This document shows, piece by piece, positions 24,395-33,390 of a stretch of 64,000 nt of DNA. The stretch's first letter is position 1, and every line of letters starts with the position of its first letter. The position numbers were made by a program, and so were the translations under genes. The notes beneath the pieces are model-generated. The model had not been told where the DNA came from, made no database searches, and saw nothing but the letters and a program-made list of their open reading frames with translations. The stretch covers positions 248,001 to 312,000 of the forward strand of contig CAWGPY010000002.1 of the NCBI GenBank assembly GCA_963824595.1. The letters are read 5' to 3'. The DNA comes from Cybelea sp963824595 (GTDB taxonomy: Bacteria; Vulcanimicrobiota; Vulcanimicrobiia; Vulcanimicrobiales; Vulcanimicrobiaceae).

Positions 24395-25336
24395 ATGGAA
24401 CGCGTCATCATCATCGGCTCCGGCCCCGCCGGGCTCACCGCCGCCGTCTACGCGGCGCGAGCGAACTTAAAGCCGCTCGTCCTGGCCGGCGGACTCTATG
24501 GCGGGCAGCTGATGCTGACCACCGACGTCGAGAACTACCCGGGCTTCCCCGAGGGGATCTTGGGTCCCGAGCTGATGATCAAGTTCCGCGAGCAGGCCGA
24601 ACGTTTCGGCGCGCGCATCGAGAACGTTGACGTCACGTCGGTAGACTTCACGAAGCATCCCCTCGTGGTCGCGACCGACGATGCGCGCTACGAGGCCGAG
24701 ACCGTGATCGTCGCGACCGGCGCGAGCGCGCGCTGGCTCGAAATTCCGGGCGAGGAGCGCCTGCGCGGCCGCGGCGTCTCCAGCTGCGCCACCTGCGACG
24801 GCGCCTTTTTTCGCGACAAGCACATCACCGTGGTCGGCGGCGGCGACTCGGCGCTGGAAGAGGCGCTGTTCCTGACGCGATTCGGCAGCCGCGTCACGAT
24901 CGTGCACCGGCGCGATCGCCTGCGCGCCAGCAAGATCATGTCCGACCGCGCGCACGGCCATCCCAAGGTTGACTTCATCTGGAACGCCGTCGTCGAGGAG
25001 GTCTTGGGCGAGACGCACGTCACCGCCTTGCGCCTGCGCGACGTCGTTGACGGCCGCACGTTCGACCTGAAGACCGACGCGCTCTTCGTCGCGATCGGCC
25101 ACATCCCGAACACGGCGGTTTTCGCCGGTCAGCTCGATCTCGACGAGCTCGGCTACGTCGAGTCGCCCGACGGCACGTGCACGAACGTCGAAGGCGTATT
25201 CGTCGCCGGCGACGTGAACGACCATCGCTACCGCCAGGCCATCACGGCCGCCGGCGCGGGATGCCGCGCGGCGATGGACGCCGAGAAGCATCTCGAGGCG
25301 CGGGAGTTCAGAGTAGATTCGCTAGCGCGGCTCTGA
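24395..25336 (+). CDS. trxB: thioredoxin reductase
   Basis: A 313-residue FAD/NADPH enzyme that reduces thioredoxin. The FAD motif GSGPAG occurs at residues 8-13, the redox-active pair CATC at residues 131-134 (SSCATCDGAFF), the NADPH motif GGGDSALEEALFL, and the C-terminal FAD motif GVFVAGDVNDHRYRQAITAAG. I start at ATG 24395 (MERVIIIGSG) rather than the ATG at 24365, which lies in the loop of a hairpin and adds ten non-conserved residues. Its tail overlaps the convergent epimerase gene by 29 bases. Confidence 0.95.
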   Translation: MERVIIIGSGPAGLTAAVYAARANLKPLVLAGGLYGGQLMLTTDVENYPGFPEGILGPELMIKFREQAERFGARIENVDVTSVDFTKHPLVVATDDARYEAETVIVATGASARWLEIPGEERLRGRGVSSCATCDGAFFRDKHITVVGGGDSALEEALFLTRFGSRVTIVHRRDRLRASKIMSDRAHGHPKVDFIWNAVVEEVLGETHVTALRLRDVVDGRTFDLKTDALFVAIGHIPNTAVFAGQLDLDELGYVESPDGTCTNVEGVFVAGDVNDHRYRQAITAAGAGCRAAMDAEKHLEAREFRVDSLARL

Positions 25337-26147
25337 GCTCGGGAAACTCGAAACGGTAGCCCAGCTCCTGCGTTCGCCGCGGCAGCACGCGTTGGCCGCG
25401 CAGCACCGTGCCCGCTCCCTCGCCGAGCATCGCGCGAAGCGCGAACGTCGGCGCCGGCAGAATCGTCGGGCGTTTGAGCGCGTCGCCGAGTGCTTTGGTG
25501 AACTCGGCATTCGTCACCGGGTTCGGCGAGCACGCGTTGAGCGGCCCCCGCGCGCCGTCGATCGCCATGCGATAGATGCCGCACAGGTCGTCCACGTGCA
25601 CCCACGACAGCCATTGTCGCCCGTTGCCGATCACGCCGCCGAGGCCCAGGCGAAACGGCGGCAGCATCTTGGCGAGCGCGCCGCCGCCGGCGCCGAGCGC
25701 CACGCCGGTGCGAACGACGGCCACGCGCAGGCCGAGCTCCGCGGCCCGTTCTGCCTCGCGCTCCCAGCCCGCGCACACGCGCGCGAGAAAGTCGTCGCCC
25801 GGCGGGCTCTCCTCGACGAACGTCTGCGTCTCGCTGGTGCCGTAATACCCGACGGCCGACGCGCTGACGTATGCCGTCGCGCGGCGCTCGCGTCTGGCCA
25901 GGGCGTCGAGAAACCGGCGCGGCAGTTCGGTACGGCTCGCCTCGATGCGTCGCTTCACGTCGTCGCTCCAGCGTTGCGCGATCGGCTCGCCGGCCAGATT
26001 GACGATCGCGTCGCACGCCGCGGCAACCGCCGCCGCGGCGTCGGCATCGCGCAGCGACGCCGTGACGATCTCGTCGCCGCGCTGCTCGAGCGTCGCGCAC
26101 AGGTGGCGCCCGACAAAGCCCGCGGCGCCGAGAACCAAAATTTTCAC
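25308..26147 (-). CDS. TIGR01777-family NAD(P)-dependent epimerase
   Basis: A 279-residue extended SDR of the YfcH/SulA-like group. GAAGFVG (residues 7-13) is the dinucleotide motif, followed by VNLAGEPIAQRWS, the active-site region SASAVGYYG, SWVHVDDLCGIY and the C-terminal GQRVLPRRTQELGYRF, all characteristic of TIGR01777. Substrate unknown. Last gene of a 13-gene minus-strand run, 16 bases after glcE, and it overlaps trxB tail to tail. Confidence 0.9.
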   Translation of the reverse strand: MKILVLGAAGFVGRHLCATLEQRGDEIVTASLRDADAAAAVAAACDAIVNLAGEPIAQRWSDDVKRRIEASRTELPRRFLDALARRERRATAYVSASAVGYYGTSETQTFVEESPPGDDFLARVCAGWEREAERAAELGLRVAVVRTGVALGAGGGALAKMLPPFRLGLGGVIGNGRQWLSWVHVDDLCGIYRMAIDGARGPLNACSPNPVTNAEFTKALGDALKRPTILPAPTFALRAMLGEGAGTVLRGQRVLPRRTQELGYRFEFPELRAALANLL

Positions 26148-26163
26148 TCGTCGGTCATTGCCC

Positions 26164-27408
26164 TTAGATTCCGCCGACGAAACGTCCGGGGTTGAGCGTG
26201 CGATTCGGATCGAAGCGCGCCTTGAGCGCGCGCATCTGCTCCACGGCCGCCGGATCCTTGCCCCAGACGCGCAAGTACGGGCGCTGCGGATGGTTGCTCG
26301 CGACGACCTGCGCGCGCGGCTGCGATTCGTGCAGCGCGTCGTCGAACGACTCGATCGCCGCGCCGAGCTTGCGGGCGTCGGATGCGCGCACCCGAACGAC
26401 GACGTCGCCGTTCATCACGTCCACGATGGTTTCGCTGCGCAAGGCGAACTGTCGCGCCAGCTCGTGCAGGCTCAGCGCACAGCGTTCCGATTCCTCCGGC
26501 GCCGGATACAGGCGGTAGGTCACGGAGCGATCGCCCATGCACGCGACGTAGGCGTCCACGACGCGCTCGTAGGCCTCGCGCGCTCCCGCATCGAGGATCT
26601 GCGTTTCGGGCACGCCCGCGCGGCCGAGCGCGGAGCGAAGCTCCAGCGTCGCGCGTTCGAGCAGCGCCTCGCTGCCCTCGAGCAGCACCAGGATGCGCCC
26701 CTCGTCGCCCGCCTCGCCCTCCAGCGCACGGTCGAAGCCGTCGATCCAGAACGCCGCCGATGGAGGCAGCCGCAGCGCGCCCAGCTGCGCGCAGGCACGC
26801 GACCGCGTCTGCTCCGGCAGGCTCGCGACGAAGAGCCGCGCGTGCGGCGCGAGCGGCACCGTCTTGAGGTTCGCGCGCACGAGCACGCCGAGCGTGCCGA
26901 ACGAGCCGACGTAGAGCCGGCTCATGTCGTAGCCGGCGACGTTCTTCACCACCATGCCGCCGGCGCGCGCAACGGTGCCGTCGGCCAGCACGATCGTCGA
27001 GCCGATCACGTAATCGCGCAACCGGCCGTAGCGGTGGCGGCGCGGGCCGAGCCAGCCCGCCGCCAGCGTGCCGCCGATCGTCGCGTGGTGCGGGCGCGGC
27101 GCGTCGAACGGCACGAACTGCCCTTGCGACGCGAGCAGCGACGAGACGTTGGCGACCGTCGTGCCGGCGCGCGCGGCGACCACGAGATCGGCGCGTTCGT
27201 TGGCCACGATTCCTTTCAGCTTGGTGGTGATCAGCGCGATCGCGTCGCGTTCGGGCGGATACCCCATCCCGGCGAGCGTGTTGCCGCCCGCAACGGCGAT
27301 CGCGGTGCCCGAACGATCGCACTCGGCGACGATCTCGCACAGCTCGCGCTCGTCGGCCGGCGCGGCGACGGGCGCCGCGCCGTCTACGGCGGCGCGACTT
27401 CGGGGCAT
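26164..27408 (-). CDS. glcE: GlcE-like FAD-binding subunit of glycolate oxidase
   Basis: A 414-residue FAD-linked protein. The N-terminal PCMH-type FAD domain shows IAVAGGNTLAGMG, GTLAAGWLGPRRHRYGRLRD and VVKNVAGYDMSRL, matching GlcE. The C-terminal end FDPNRTLNPGRFVGGI is also family-typical. GlcE works with GlcD and the iron-sulphur subunit GlcF to oxidise glycolate to glyoxylate; no glcF is found next to it. ATG start at 27408 overlaps glcD by 25 bases. Confidence 0.9.
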   Translation of the reverse strand: MPRSRAAVDGAAPVAAPADERELCEIVAECDRSGTAIAVAGGNTLAGMGYPPERDAIALITTKLKGIVANERADLVVAARAGTTVANVSSLLASQGQFVPFDAPRPHHATIGGTLAAGWLGPRRHRYGRLRDYVIGSTIVLADGTVARAGGMVVKNVAGYDMSRLYVGSFGTLGVLVRANLKTVPLAPHARLFVASLPEQTRSRACAQLGALRLPPSAAFWIDGFDRALEGEAGDEGRILVLLEGSEALLERATLELRSALGRAGVPETQILDAGAREAYERVVDAYVACMGDRSVTYRLYPAPEESERCALSLHELARQFALRSETIVDVMNGDVVVRVRASDARKLGAAIESFDDALHESQPRAQVVASNHPQRPYLRVWGKDPAAVEQMRALKARFDPNRTLNPGRFVGGI

Positions 27409-28769
27409 TGCGTTCCGCTCGGGAAGATCTTCTCGGGGTTGAGCAGGCGCGTCGGGTCGAACACGTCGCGCACGCGTCCCATCGCCGCCAAGTCGGCCGT
27501 CGAATAGACGCGCGTCATCGCGTCGCGCTTTTCCCAGCCGATCCCGTGCTCGCCGCTGATCGTGCCGCCCAGGTCGATCGCGGCCTGCAGGATCGCGTTG
27601 CCCGTCTCGACCACGGCGCCGACCTGGCGGCGATCGCGTTTGTCGTACATCAGCAGCGGGTGCAGGTTGCCGTCGCCCGCGTGGAAGACGTTGCCGACCG
27701 TGATTCCGCCGTCGTTCGCCGCCGCTTCGACCGCGCGCAGCGCCTGCGGCAGCTTGCTGCGCGGAACGCAGACGTCTTGCGTGTAGTAGTTCGGCGCGAT
27801 GCGACCCGTCGCGCCGGCCGCGCCCTTTCGTCCCGCCCACAGCGCCTCGCGCTCGGCCCGGTCGCGCGCGCCGCGCCACGACCGCGCGCCGTGCCGCGAC
27901 ACGATCGCATGGATCGCCGCCTCGGCCGCCTCGACGTCCTCTTCGATGCCCGCGTGCTCCACCAGCAGTATCGCGGCGGCGTCGGTGGGATAGCCGGCGT
28001 GAAACGCGGCTTCCACCGCTTTGGTGATGACCGCATCCATCATCTCCAGCGCCGTCGGCAAAATGCCCGCGCCGACGATCGCCGAGACGGCCTCGGACGC
28101 GGCGTCGAGGTCGTCGAAGGCGGCGACCCACACGCGCACCGACTCGGGAAGCGTCATCAGCCGCAACCACGCCGACGTTACGATGCCCAGCGTGCCCTCG
28201 CTCCCGACCAGCGCCGCGGTCAGGTCGTAGCCCGCGTCGTCAACGCTCGTCGCGAACACCTCGCCGCGTGCGTCCACGACCTCGAGCCCCAGCACGTGGT
28301 TGACCGTCGTTCCGTACGACAGGCAGTGCGCGCCGCCGGCGTTCGTCGCGATGTTGCCGCCGATCGTCGAAATCTTCTGCGACGAGGGGTCGGGCGCGTA
28401 GAAGAGCCCGCTCGCCGCGGCGTGCCGCGAGAGGTCGAGGTTGATGAGGCCGGGCTGCACGCGCGCGCGCCGATTGCGCTCGTCGAGCTCGAGCACCTTG
28501 TTCATGCGCGCGAACGAAACGATCACGCCGCCCGCCGCCGGCACGGCGCCCCCGCACAGCCCGGTTCCGGCGCCGCGTGCGACGATCGGCTCGCCCAGCT
28601 CGCGGGCGATCTTCACGACGGCGCAGACGTCGCGCGTCGACTCGGGCAGCACGACCGCCGACGGCATCCCGGCCTCGGTGTAGGCGTCGAACGCGTACAC
28701 GGCGAGATCTTCGGGCGCCGTCTTCACCGCGCCGGCTCCGAGCGCTTCGACCAATCGCTCGCGCAGCAC
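27384..28769 (-). CDS. glcD: GlcD-like FAD-binding oxidase subunit (glycolate/lactate oxidase family)
   Basis: A 461-residue FAD-linked 2-hydroxyacid oxidase. The FAD-binding PCMH motifs ARGAGTGLCGGAVP, APDPSSQKISTIGGNIATNAGG and LVGSEGTLGIVTSAWL are intact, and the C-terminal half has NVFHAGDGNLHP, GTISGEHGIGWEKRD and DPTRLLNPEKIFP. The substrate is probably glycolate or D-lactate. GTG start at 28769 with GAGGAG 4 bases upstream. Followed by glcE. Confidence 0.92.
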   Translation of the reverse strand: MLRERLVEALGAGAVKTAPEDLAVYAFDAYTEAGMPSAVVLPESTRDVCAVVKIARELGEPIVARGAGTGLCGGAVPAAGGVIVSFARMNKVLELDERNRRARVQPGLINLDLSRHAAASGLFYAPDPSSQKISTIGGNIATNAGGAHCLSYGTTVNHVLGLEVVDARGEVFATSVDDAGYDLTAALVGSEGTLGIVTSAWLRLMTLPESVRVWVAAFDDLDAASEAVSAIVGAGILPTALEMMDAVITKAVEAAFHAGYPTDAAAILLVEHAGIEEDVEAAEAAIHAIVSRHGARSWRGARDRAEREALWAGRKGAAGATGRIAPNYYTQDVCVPRSKLPQALRAVEAAANDGGITVGNVFHAGDGNLHPLLMYDKRDRRQVGAVVETGNAILQAAIDLGGTISGEHGIGWEKRDAMTRVYSTADLAAMGRVRDVFDPTRLLNPEKIFPSGTQCPEVAPP

Positions 28770-28777
28770 GTCGCTCC

Positions 28778-29791
28778 TCAGCGCGCCCGTGCCGGGCTGA
28801 CCGTCACACCGAAAAGCTCGTTGGAAAACTGACCGTTTTGGATGACTTTCGCCGGCTTGCCGCCGGTGGGATATTTCCAGAGCCCAACTTCGTAAATGGC
28901 GTCATTCTGAGTTCCGTAAGGAGTCGCGATCGTGCGATCTTGAATCCAGAACTGCACTTCGACGGCGGTCACCGGCCCGTCCAACACGGTCTTGCTGACG
29001 ACCGTGCCCTTCGAACCGGCCACCGCCACGTGGTAAATGAGGTTCGGCGTCGCTGCGGTTCCGATCGCGAGGTTCTTGCCGTCCCACTGCAGATTTCCAG
29101 GAAACCCGATCGTCTGGTTTACCTTGATGTTCGTAAATTTCTTGGTGGTGGATAACTTCGCCAGTTGAAACGGACCCGGGTTGTCACCGTCGACGTAAAG
29201 ACTACCGTCGTCATCGTAGGCGACGAAATAATAATAATAAATCTTTCGGTCGCGGAAGCCGACAAAGTTCTTCGAGGACCGCGTATAGATCGTGACGTTG
29301 CCGGGCCCGCCGCGCGGCAGCGCTCCGCCTGTGTTCGCTACGGCGAGGTTTCCGTTCTTGTCGACCGAGCACGCTTGCGGATAGAACCCCGGATCGGCAA
29401 ACGTGTGGATTGGCGTCGTTCCGCCGTGCGCGTACTCGACGATGTTCCCGGCCGACTCCGACGGGCCCTCAAAGTTTACGACGAAGACGTCGCCGCCGGG
29501 ATCCACGCACAGGCCCTCCGCCGCGGGCTCTGCCAGCGCGCCGACCATCTTTCCTCCGGGATAGGCAAAGACGCAGACGCCGCCGCAGCCGCCGGAAACG
29601 TAGAGCAGATCGCTGCTCTTGGCCTCCGGCGCCATCCAGGTCGCCCGATCGGTCTCACGAGTTCCGGTGGGATGCTGCGGCAAGGGCCCGGTTTGCGCAC
29701 TTTGAGTTTGCAGACCCGCGCAGCCCCCGACGAGCGCCACGAGCCAGAGCCCACAAATTCGTTGCGACGGACGGATGCTCTCGTTCATCAT
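28778..29791 (-). CDS. beta-propeller (NHL/SMP-like) lipoprotein
   Basis: A 337-residue exported protein. The signal peptide ends in a lipobox-like LVGGC at about residue 24. The body shows propeller-like repeats (DLLYVSGGCGGVCVFAYPGG, LCVDPGGDVFVVNFEG, CSVDKNGNLAVANTGG). Proteins of this style occur as large paralogous families in Eremiobacterota-like genomes as I recall them. Function unknown; probably a cell-surface protein. It lies 7 bases after the NamZ-like gene and 8 bases before glcD, within the same long run. Confidence 0.65.
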   Translation of the reverse strand: MMNESIRPSQRICGLWLVALVGGCAGLQTQSAQTGPLPQHPTGTRETDRATWMAPEAKSSDLLYVSGGCGGVCVFAYPGGKMVGALAEPAAEGLCVDPGGDVFVVNFEGPSESAGNIVEYAHGGTTPIHTFADPGFYPQACSVDKNGNLAVANTGGALPRGGPGNVTIYTRSSKNFVGFRDRKIYYYYFVAYDDDGSLYVDGDNPGPFQLAKLSTTKKFTNIKVNQTIGFPGNLQWDGKNLAIGTAATPNLIYHVAVAGSKGTVVSKTVLDGPVTAVEVQFWIQDRTIATPYGTQNDAIYEVGLWKYPTGGKPAKVIQNGQFSNELFGVTVSPARAR

Positions 29792-29798
29792 TTAATCC

Positions 29799-31031
29799 TC
29801 AGTACAGCAGATATTTCTGGCGCATCGCCGTAAAATCGGCCGTTCGCGCGGTCCACTGCGAAAGGATGGCGTCGGCGCTCTTGCCGCTGGTCAGCCCCAG
29901 TCGCAGCGAGTCGGTGCCCCAGTCGCGATCGAGCGCGGTGGGTTTCGAGACGTCAATCGCGCGCGGAAACAGGTCGCGCACGGCGACGAGGATCTCGACC
30001 GCGGTGCGCACCGCCCGGAAGCTGCGCGGATCGAGCACGATCAGCTGCACGCCCGTCAGCTCGTGGTCTTTGTAGAAGCCGACGTACGGCGTCCACGCCG
30101 TCGGATTGAACCAGACACCCGGGAGATTGCGGGCGTTGAGCCGCGCGGCCAGCTTCGCGCCGTCAATGCCGGGAGCGCCGGCCAGGAAGAAGGGCATCGT
30201 GTAGCCGCTGCCGTTGTTGACGCCGGCGTTGTCGATGAGCCCCGTTCCGACATAGACCACCGTCGTCTGCCAGCTCGGCACGTTCGGCGAGGTCGGCACC
30301 CACTGCAGGCCGGTGTCGGCCCACAGCATCGAGCGGCGCCAGCCGTTCATCTTCACGACGCGCAGCTTGGCGCCGATGCCGAAGCGGTCGTTGAAGAGCG
30401 AGGCCAGCTCGCCGATCGTCATTCCGTGGCGCATCGGGATCGGATAGAGCCCGATGAACGACTCGAAGGCCGGCTCGAGCACGGGCCCTTCGACCGTCGT
30501 CCCCCCGATGGGATTGGGGCGGTCGAGCACCCAGAACTCCTTGCCGTACGACTTCGCGCCCTGCATCGCGTACGCCATCGTCGAGACGTACGTATACGCG
30601 CGCGCGCCGACGTCTTGAATGTCGAAGAGCAGCACGTCAACTCCGTCGAGCATCGCGGCGCTCGGGTGCCGCGACGCGCCGTAGAGGCTGTAGACGGGCA
30701 GCCGCGTCTTCGGATCCACGTACGACGCGACCGGCGCGCCGGCACCGCGATCGCCGCGAAACCCGTGCTCCGGCGCGTAGACCGCCTTGATGCGAATCTG
30801 CCCGTTGCGCAGGATCGCGTCTACGATCGACTCGAGCCGCGACGTGACGCCGCTCTGATTAGCGATGACGCCGACGGTTCGGCCGCGCAGGTCGCGCCAG
30901 ACGCTGCGCACGAACGCCTCGTCGCCGAGCTCGATGCGCGCGTGCGGCAACGGCTGCGCGGCGGCACGCCCCGCGTGCGCCGCGGCCAGCGCGAGGCCGG
31001 CGCCGCCGGCTAGGAAGCGGCGGCGAAGCGT
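29799..31031 (-). CDS. NamZ-like exo-beta-N-acetylmuramidase (DUF1343)
   Basis: About 410 residues. A twin-arginine signal (RRRFLAGGAGLALAAAHAG) leads to a DUF1343 domain: VGVIANQSGVT, YAPEHGFRGDRGAG, PVYSLYGA, LLFDIQDVGARAYTYVSTM, DRPNPIGG and PIPMRHGMTIGEL. Family members such as NamZ remove terminal MurNAc from peptidoglycan fragments. No ATG/GTG/TTG exists near the signal peptide. An ACG at 31031 lies 9 bases after GGAGG, so I place the start there with low certainty. It overlaps the end of mqnD. Confidence 0.83.
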   Translation of the reverse strand, partial: TLRRRFLAGGAGLALAAAHAGRAAAQPLPHARIELGDEAFVRSVWRDLRGRTVGVIANQSGVTSRLESIVDAILRNGQIRIKAVYAPEHGFRGDRGAGAPVASYVDPKTRLPVYSLYGASRHPSAAMLDGVDVLLFDIQDVGARAYTYVSTMAYAMQGAKSYGKEFWVLDRPNPIGGTTVEGPVLEPAFESFIGLYPIPMRHGMTIGELASLFNDRFGIGAKLRVVKMNGWRRSMLWADTGLQWVPTSPNVPSWQTTVVYVGTGLIDNAGVNNGSGYTMPFFLAGAPGIDGAKLAARLNARNLPGVWFNPTAWTPYVGFYKDHELTGVQLIVLDPRSFRAVRTAVEILVAVRDLFPRAIDVSKPTALDRDWGTDSLRLGLTSGKSADAILSQWTARTADFTAMRQKYLLY

Positions 31032-31855
31032 GGCTCGGTTCCTCCGCGCAGGATGCCGGCGTCGCGGGCGCGCGCGAAGAGCGCGCGGGCCGCGGCGCGG
31101 CCGCTCTCGCCGAGGTCGTCGCTGAACTCGTTCACGTAGAGCTCGATGTGCGCGCGCATCACGTCGTCGCTCATCTCGGCGGCGTGCTCGCGTACGTACG
31201 GCATCACCGCCGTTTCGTTTGCGCGCGCGAAGGCGAGGCTGCGGCGAATCGCCGCGTCGATCGCGCGCACCTCGCCGTCGTTGAGGTCGTCGCGCACCAA
31301 GATCGCCCCCAGCGGTATCGGCAGCAGCGTCATGTTCTCCCACCACTCGCCGAGATCGGCGATCGCGATCAACCCGGCCTTGCGATAGGTGAAGCGCGAC
31401 TCGTGGATGATCAGCCCGGCGTCCACTTCGCCGTTGACGACGGCGTCAACGATGCGGTCGAAGCGCATTTGCACCGTCTTCGGCCGAGCGCCCAGCGCGA
31501 GCTGCAGCAGCATGAACGCGGTCGTGCGTTCGCCGGGGATCGCGATCCGCTTGCCGGCGAAGTCGCTGAAGTGCTCGGGCGATCCCGCGGGACGCGCCAC
31601 GAGCAGAGGACCGCAGGCGCGCCCCAGGGCGCCCCCGGACGGCAGAATGCGATAGCGGTCCATCAGAAACGGAACCGCGCCGTAGCTCACCTTGGTCAGC
31701 GCGAACTCCGCGCGCGCCGCGGCGTTGTTGAGCTCGTCAATGTCGGCGAGGTGCGCGCGAACGCGCGGGCCGCCGTCGAGCAGGCCGTTGGTCAGCGCGC
31801 CGAAGATGTAGGTGTCGTTCGGGCAGGGCGAGTAGGCGAGGTCGTAGTCGTTCAT
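31010..31855 (-). CDS. mqnD: 1,4-dihydroxy-6-naphthoate synthase
   Basis: A 281-residue enzyme of the futalosine route to menaquinone, converting cyclic dehypoxanthinylfutalosine to 1,4-dihydroxy-6-naphthoate. The signature YSPCPNDTYIFGAL is at the N-terminus, followed by LTKVSYGA, IAIPGERTTAFMLLQL and GLIIHESRFTY. ATG at 31855 overlaps the end of mqnB by 4 bases (ATGA), so the two pathway genes are coupled. A longer frame from 31918 adds unrelated residues. Confidence 0.93.
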   Translation of the reverse strand: MNDYDLAYSPCPNDTYIFGALTNGLLDGGPRVRAHLADIDELNNAAARAEFALTKVSYGAVPFLMDRYRILPSGGALGRACGPLLVARPAGSPEHFSDFAGKRIAIPGERTTAFMLLQLALGARPKTVQMRFDRIVDAVVNGEVDAGLIIHESRFTYRKAGLIAIADLGEWWENMTLLPIPLGAILVRDDLNDGEVRAIDAAIRRSLAFARANETAVMPYVREHAAEMSDDVMRAHIELYVNEFSDDLGESGRAAARALFARARDAGILRGGTEPRFAAAS

Positions 31856-32445
31856 AGCAGTTCGAAGAAGGCATCGAGGATTCGCCGCAGGCCCGCGATT
31901 CCCGCGCCCAAATTCCAACCGCTTCGATCGCGCGCGCCGCAGCGATTCGAGATTCCCCGCAGCTGGATCGCTCGGACCCCCGCGCGCCGTGCGGCGCGCA
32001 GGGCCGCGAAGCCCTCCATGCTCTCGACCTGCGCGCCCAGCCCCGCGAGACGGCCCGCCGTCGCTTCGCTCGCCGTGACGCGCGAGACCGTGACGCCGCG
32101 CAGCGCCGCGAACCCGCGCGCCTGCAGCCGCCCGACGAGGTCGGGGTCGGAGGACGCCTCTTCGACCGTGCGCGCGCCGGACGGCAGCGCGATCGGAACG
32201 CCGTTCTCGAGTGCGAGCTCCATCGTGTCCGTCGCGACGGCGACGCCGTCGCCGATCGCCGCGGCGCCCTCGAACGCGCCGGCGACGCCGGCGTTCACGA
32301 CCAAACCGTATGGATGCTGCGCGAGGGCCGCCGCGATCGCGCTCGCGGCCTCGACCGGCCCCACGCCGGTGACCAGCAGGGTGACGTCATCGCGCGGCCG
32401 CCAGAAGGCGAGCTCGGCGTCGACCGCGCAGGCGAGTAGGATCAC
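31852..32445 (-). CDS. mqnB: futalosine hydrolase
   Basis: A 197-residue nucleosidase of the MTAN/PNP fold that removes hypoxanthine from futalosine. Motifs: LLVTGVGPVEAAS, VVNAGVAGAF, and the substrate-binding VESMEGFAALRAARRAGV with RGISNRCG near the C-terminus. GTG start at 32445 overlaps queE by 4 bases. Directly coupled to mqnD. The other futalosine genes (mqnA, mqnC, mqnE) are not in the window. Confidence 0.92.
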   Translation of the reverse strand: MILLACAVDAELAFWRPRDDVTLLVTGVGPVEAASAIAAALAQHPYGLVVNAGVAGAFEGAAAIGDGVAVATDTMELALENGVPIALPSGARTVEEASSDPDLVGRLQARGFAALRGVTVSRVTASEATAGRLAGLGAQVESMEGFAALRAARRAGVRAIQLRGISNRCGARDRSGWNLGAGIAGLRRILDAFFELL

Positions 32446-33017
32446 GGCACGCCGATGAATTTGTGCGTCTGCAGCGAGAGCCGGAAGCGCGCCGGGTGCG
32501 CCTTCGCATAGTCGAGCGCGATCGCGACGTTCTTCGGCTTGTTACCCTCGGGCTGCAGCAAGATCGTCGGCTTGCGCGCGAACAGCGCGAGGTGCTCCTC
32601 GGGCACGCGTTCGTCAACGATCAGCTTCGCTTCGTCGGCGCGCTCCGCCATGCGCGGGTCCACGCGCTCCTTCGGCGAGACGCAGAGCCACACGTCGTCG
32701 GGCAGCGGCGCGTAGATCGTCCCGTTCGACTCGACGTGCACCCGGCGCCCGTCGCGGCGCAGCGCGTTAATCAGCACGGTCGTCTCGGCCTGCGCCAGCG
32801 GCTCGCCGCCGGTCAGCACGACCATCGGACAATCCCCTCCGATTTCCCGCACCTTCGCCACCACGTCGTCCACGCTCGCGAAGAACTTGGTCGAGTAATC
32901 GGTATCGCAGAAGTCGCATGCGAGATTGCAACCGGCCAGGCGCACGAAGACCGCAGGCGTGCCGCTCCACGTGCCCTCGCCCTGGATGCTGTAGAAGATC
33001 TCGCTGAGTTGGATCAC
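32442..33017 (-). CDS. queE: 7-carboxy-7-deazaguanine synthase, radical SAM
   Basis: A 191-residue radical SAM enzyme of queuosine/7-deazaguanine biosynthesis. FYSIQGEGTWSG at residues 8-19 and the cluster motif C30-x3-C34-x2-C37 (GCNLACDFCDTDYS) identify QueE, followed by VVLTGGEPLAQ. GTG at 33017 overlaps the queD stop (GTGA). It acts just after QueD, converting 6-carboxytetrahydropterin to 7-carboxy-7-deazaguanine. queC and queF are not in the window. Confidence 0.94.
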   Translation of the reverse strand: MIQLSEIFYSIQGEGTWSGTPAVFVRLAGCNLACDFCDTDYSTKFFASVDDVVAKVREIGGDCPMVVLTGGEPLAQAETTVLINALRRDGRRVHVESNGTIYAPLPDDVWLCVSPKERVDPRMAERADEAKLIVDERVPEEHLALFARKPTILLQPEGNKPKNVAIALDYAKAHPARFRLSLQTHKFIGVP

Positions 33018-33376
33018 TGATGGATGTCGGTGCGGCGGAGCACCGCGCAGGCCGTGGCCGTCTCCCAGAGCACGACTTCGTCGAGGCGCGTCAACGCGCG
33101 GTCGAGCCGCTTCCAGATCCAGAGCAGGATGTTCTCGACGGTGGGATTGTCGATGAATTCGTTGAGGTTCTGATGGTCGAGCTTGGCGAGCACGCGCTCG
33201 GAGACGACGCGTTCGATCCGGTCGAAGTCCTCGATCATGCCCCGCGCGGGGCCGCGCGAGCGGATCGCGCCGCGCAGCGCCACCTCCAGCCGATACGAAT
33301 GACCGTGCAGCCGGGCGCACTTGCCCGGATGAAACGGCAACGAATGCGCGGCCTCGAATTTGAACTGCTTGCGTAT
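33014..33376 (-). CDS. queD: 6-carboxytetrahydropterin synthase
   Basis: A 120-residue enzyme converting dihydroneopterin triphosphate to 6-carboxytetrahydropterin. Zinc ligands are H11 (KFEAAHSLPF), H24 and H26 (LHGHSYRLEV); the catalytic Cys is C20; and WETATACAV carries the C-terminal Glu. The only canonical start in frame is TTG 33340, which would delete H11 and the KFEAAH strand. The position expected for the start carries ATA (33376), giving RKQFKFEAAH. I use that position; near-cognate initiation or a sequence error are both possible. It ends inside queE as GTGA. Confidence 0.9.
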   Translation of the reverse strand: MRKQFKFEAAHSLPFHPGKCARLHGHSYRLEVALRGAIRSRGPARGMIEDFDRIERVVSERVLAKLDHQNLNEFIDNPTVENILLWIWKRLDRALTRLDEVVLWETATACAVLRRTDIHQ

Positions 33377-33390
33377 CTGCGTTCGGGGAC

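Noticed and set aside
27384..28170. A single 668-codon GlcD-GlcE-like fusion frame
   Set aside because: The upstream part is in the wrong frame for GlcD and has no homology; two overlapping genes with a 25-base overlap explain the region.
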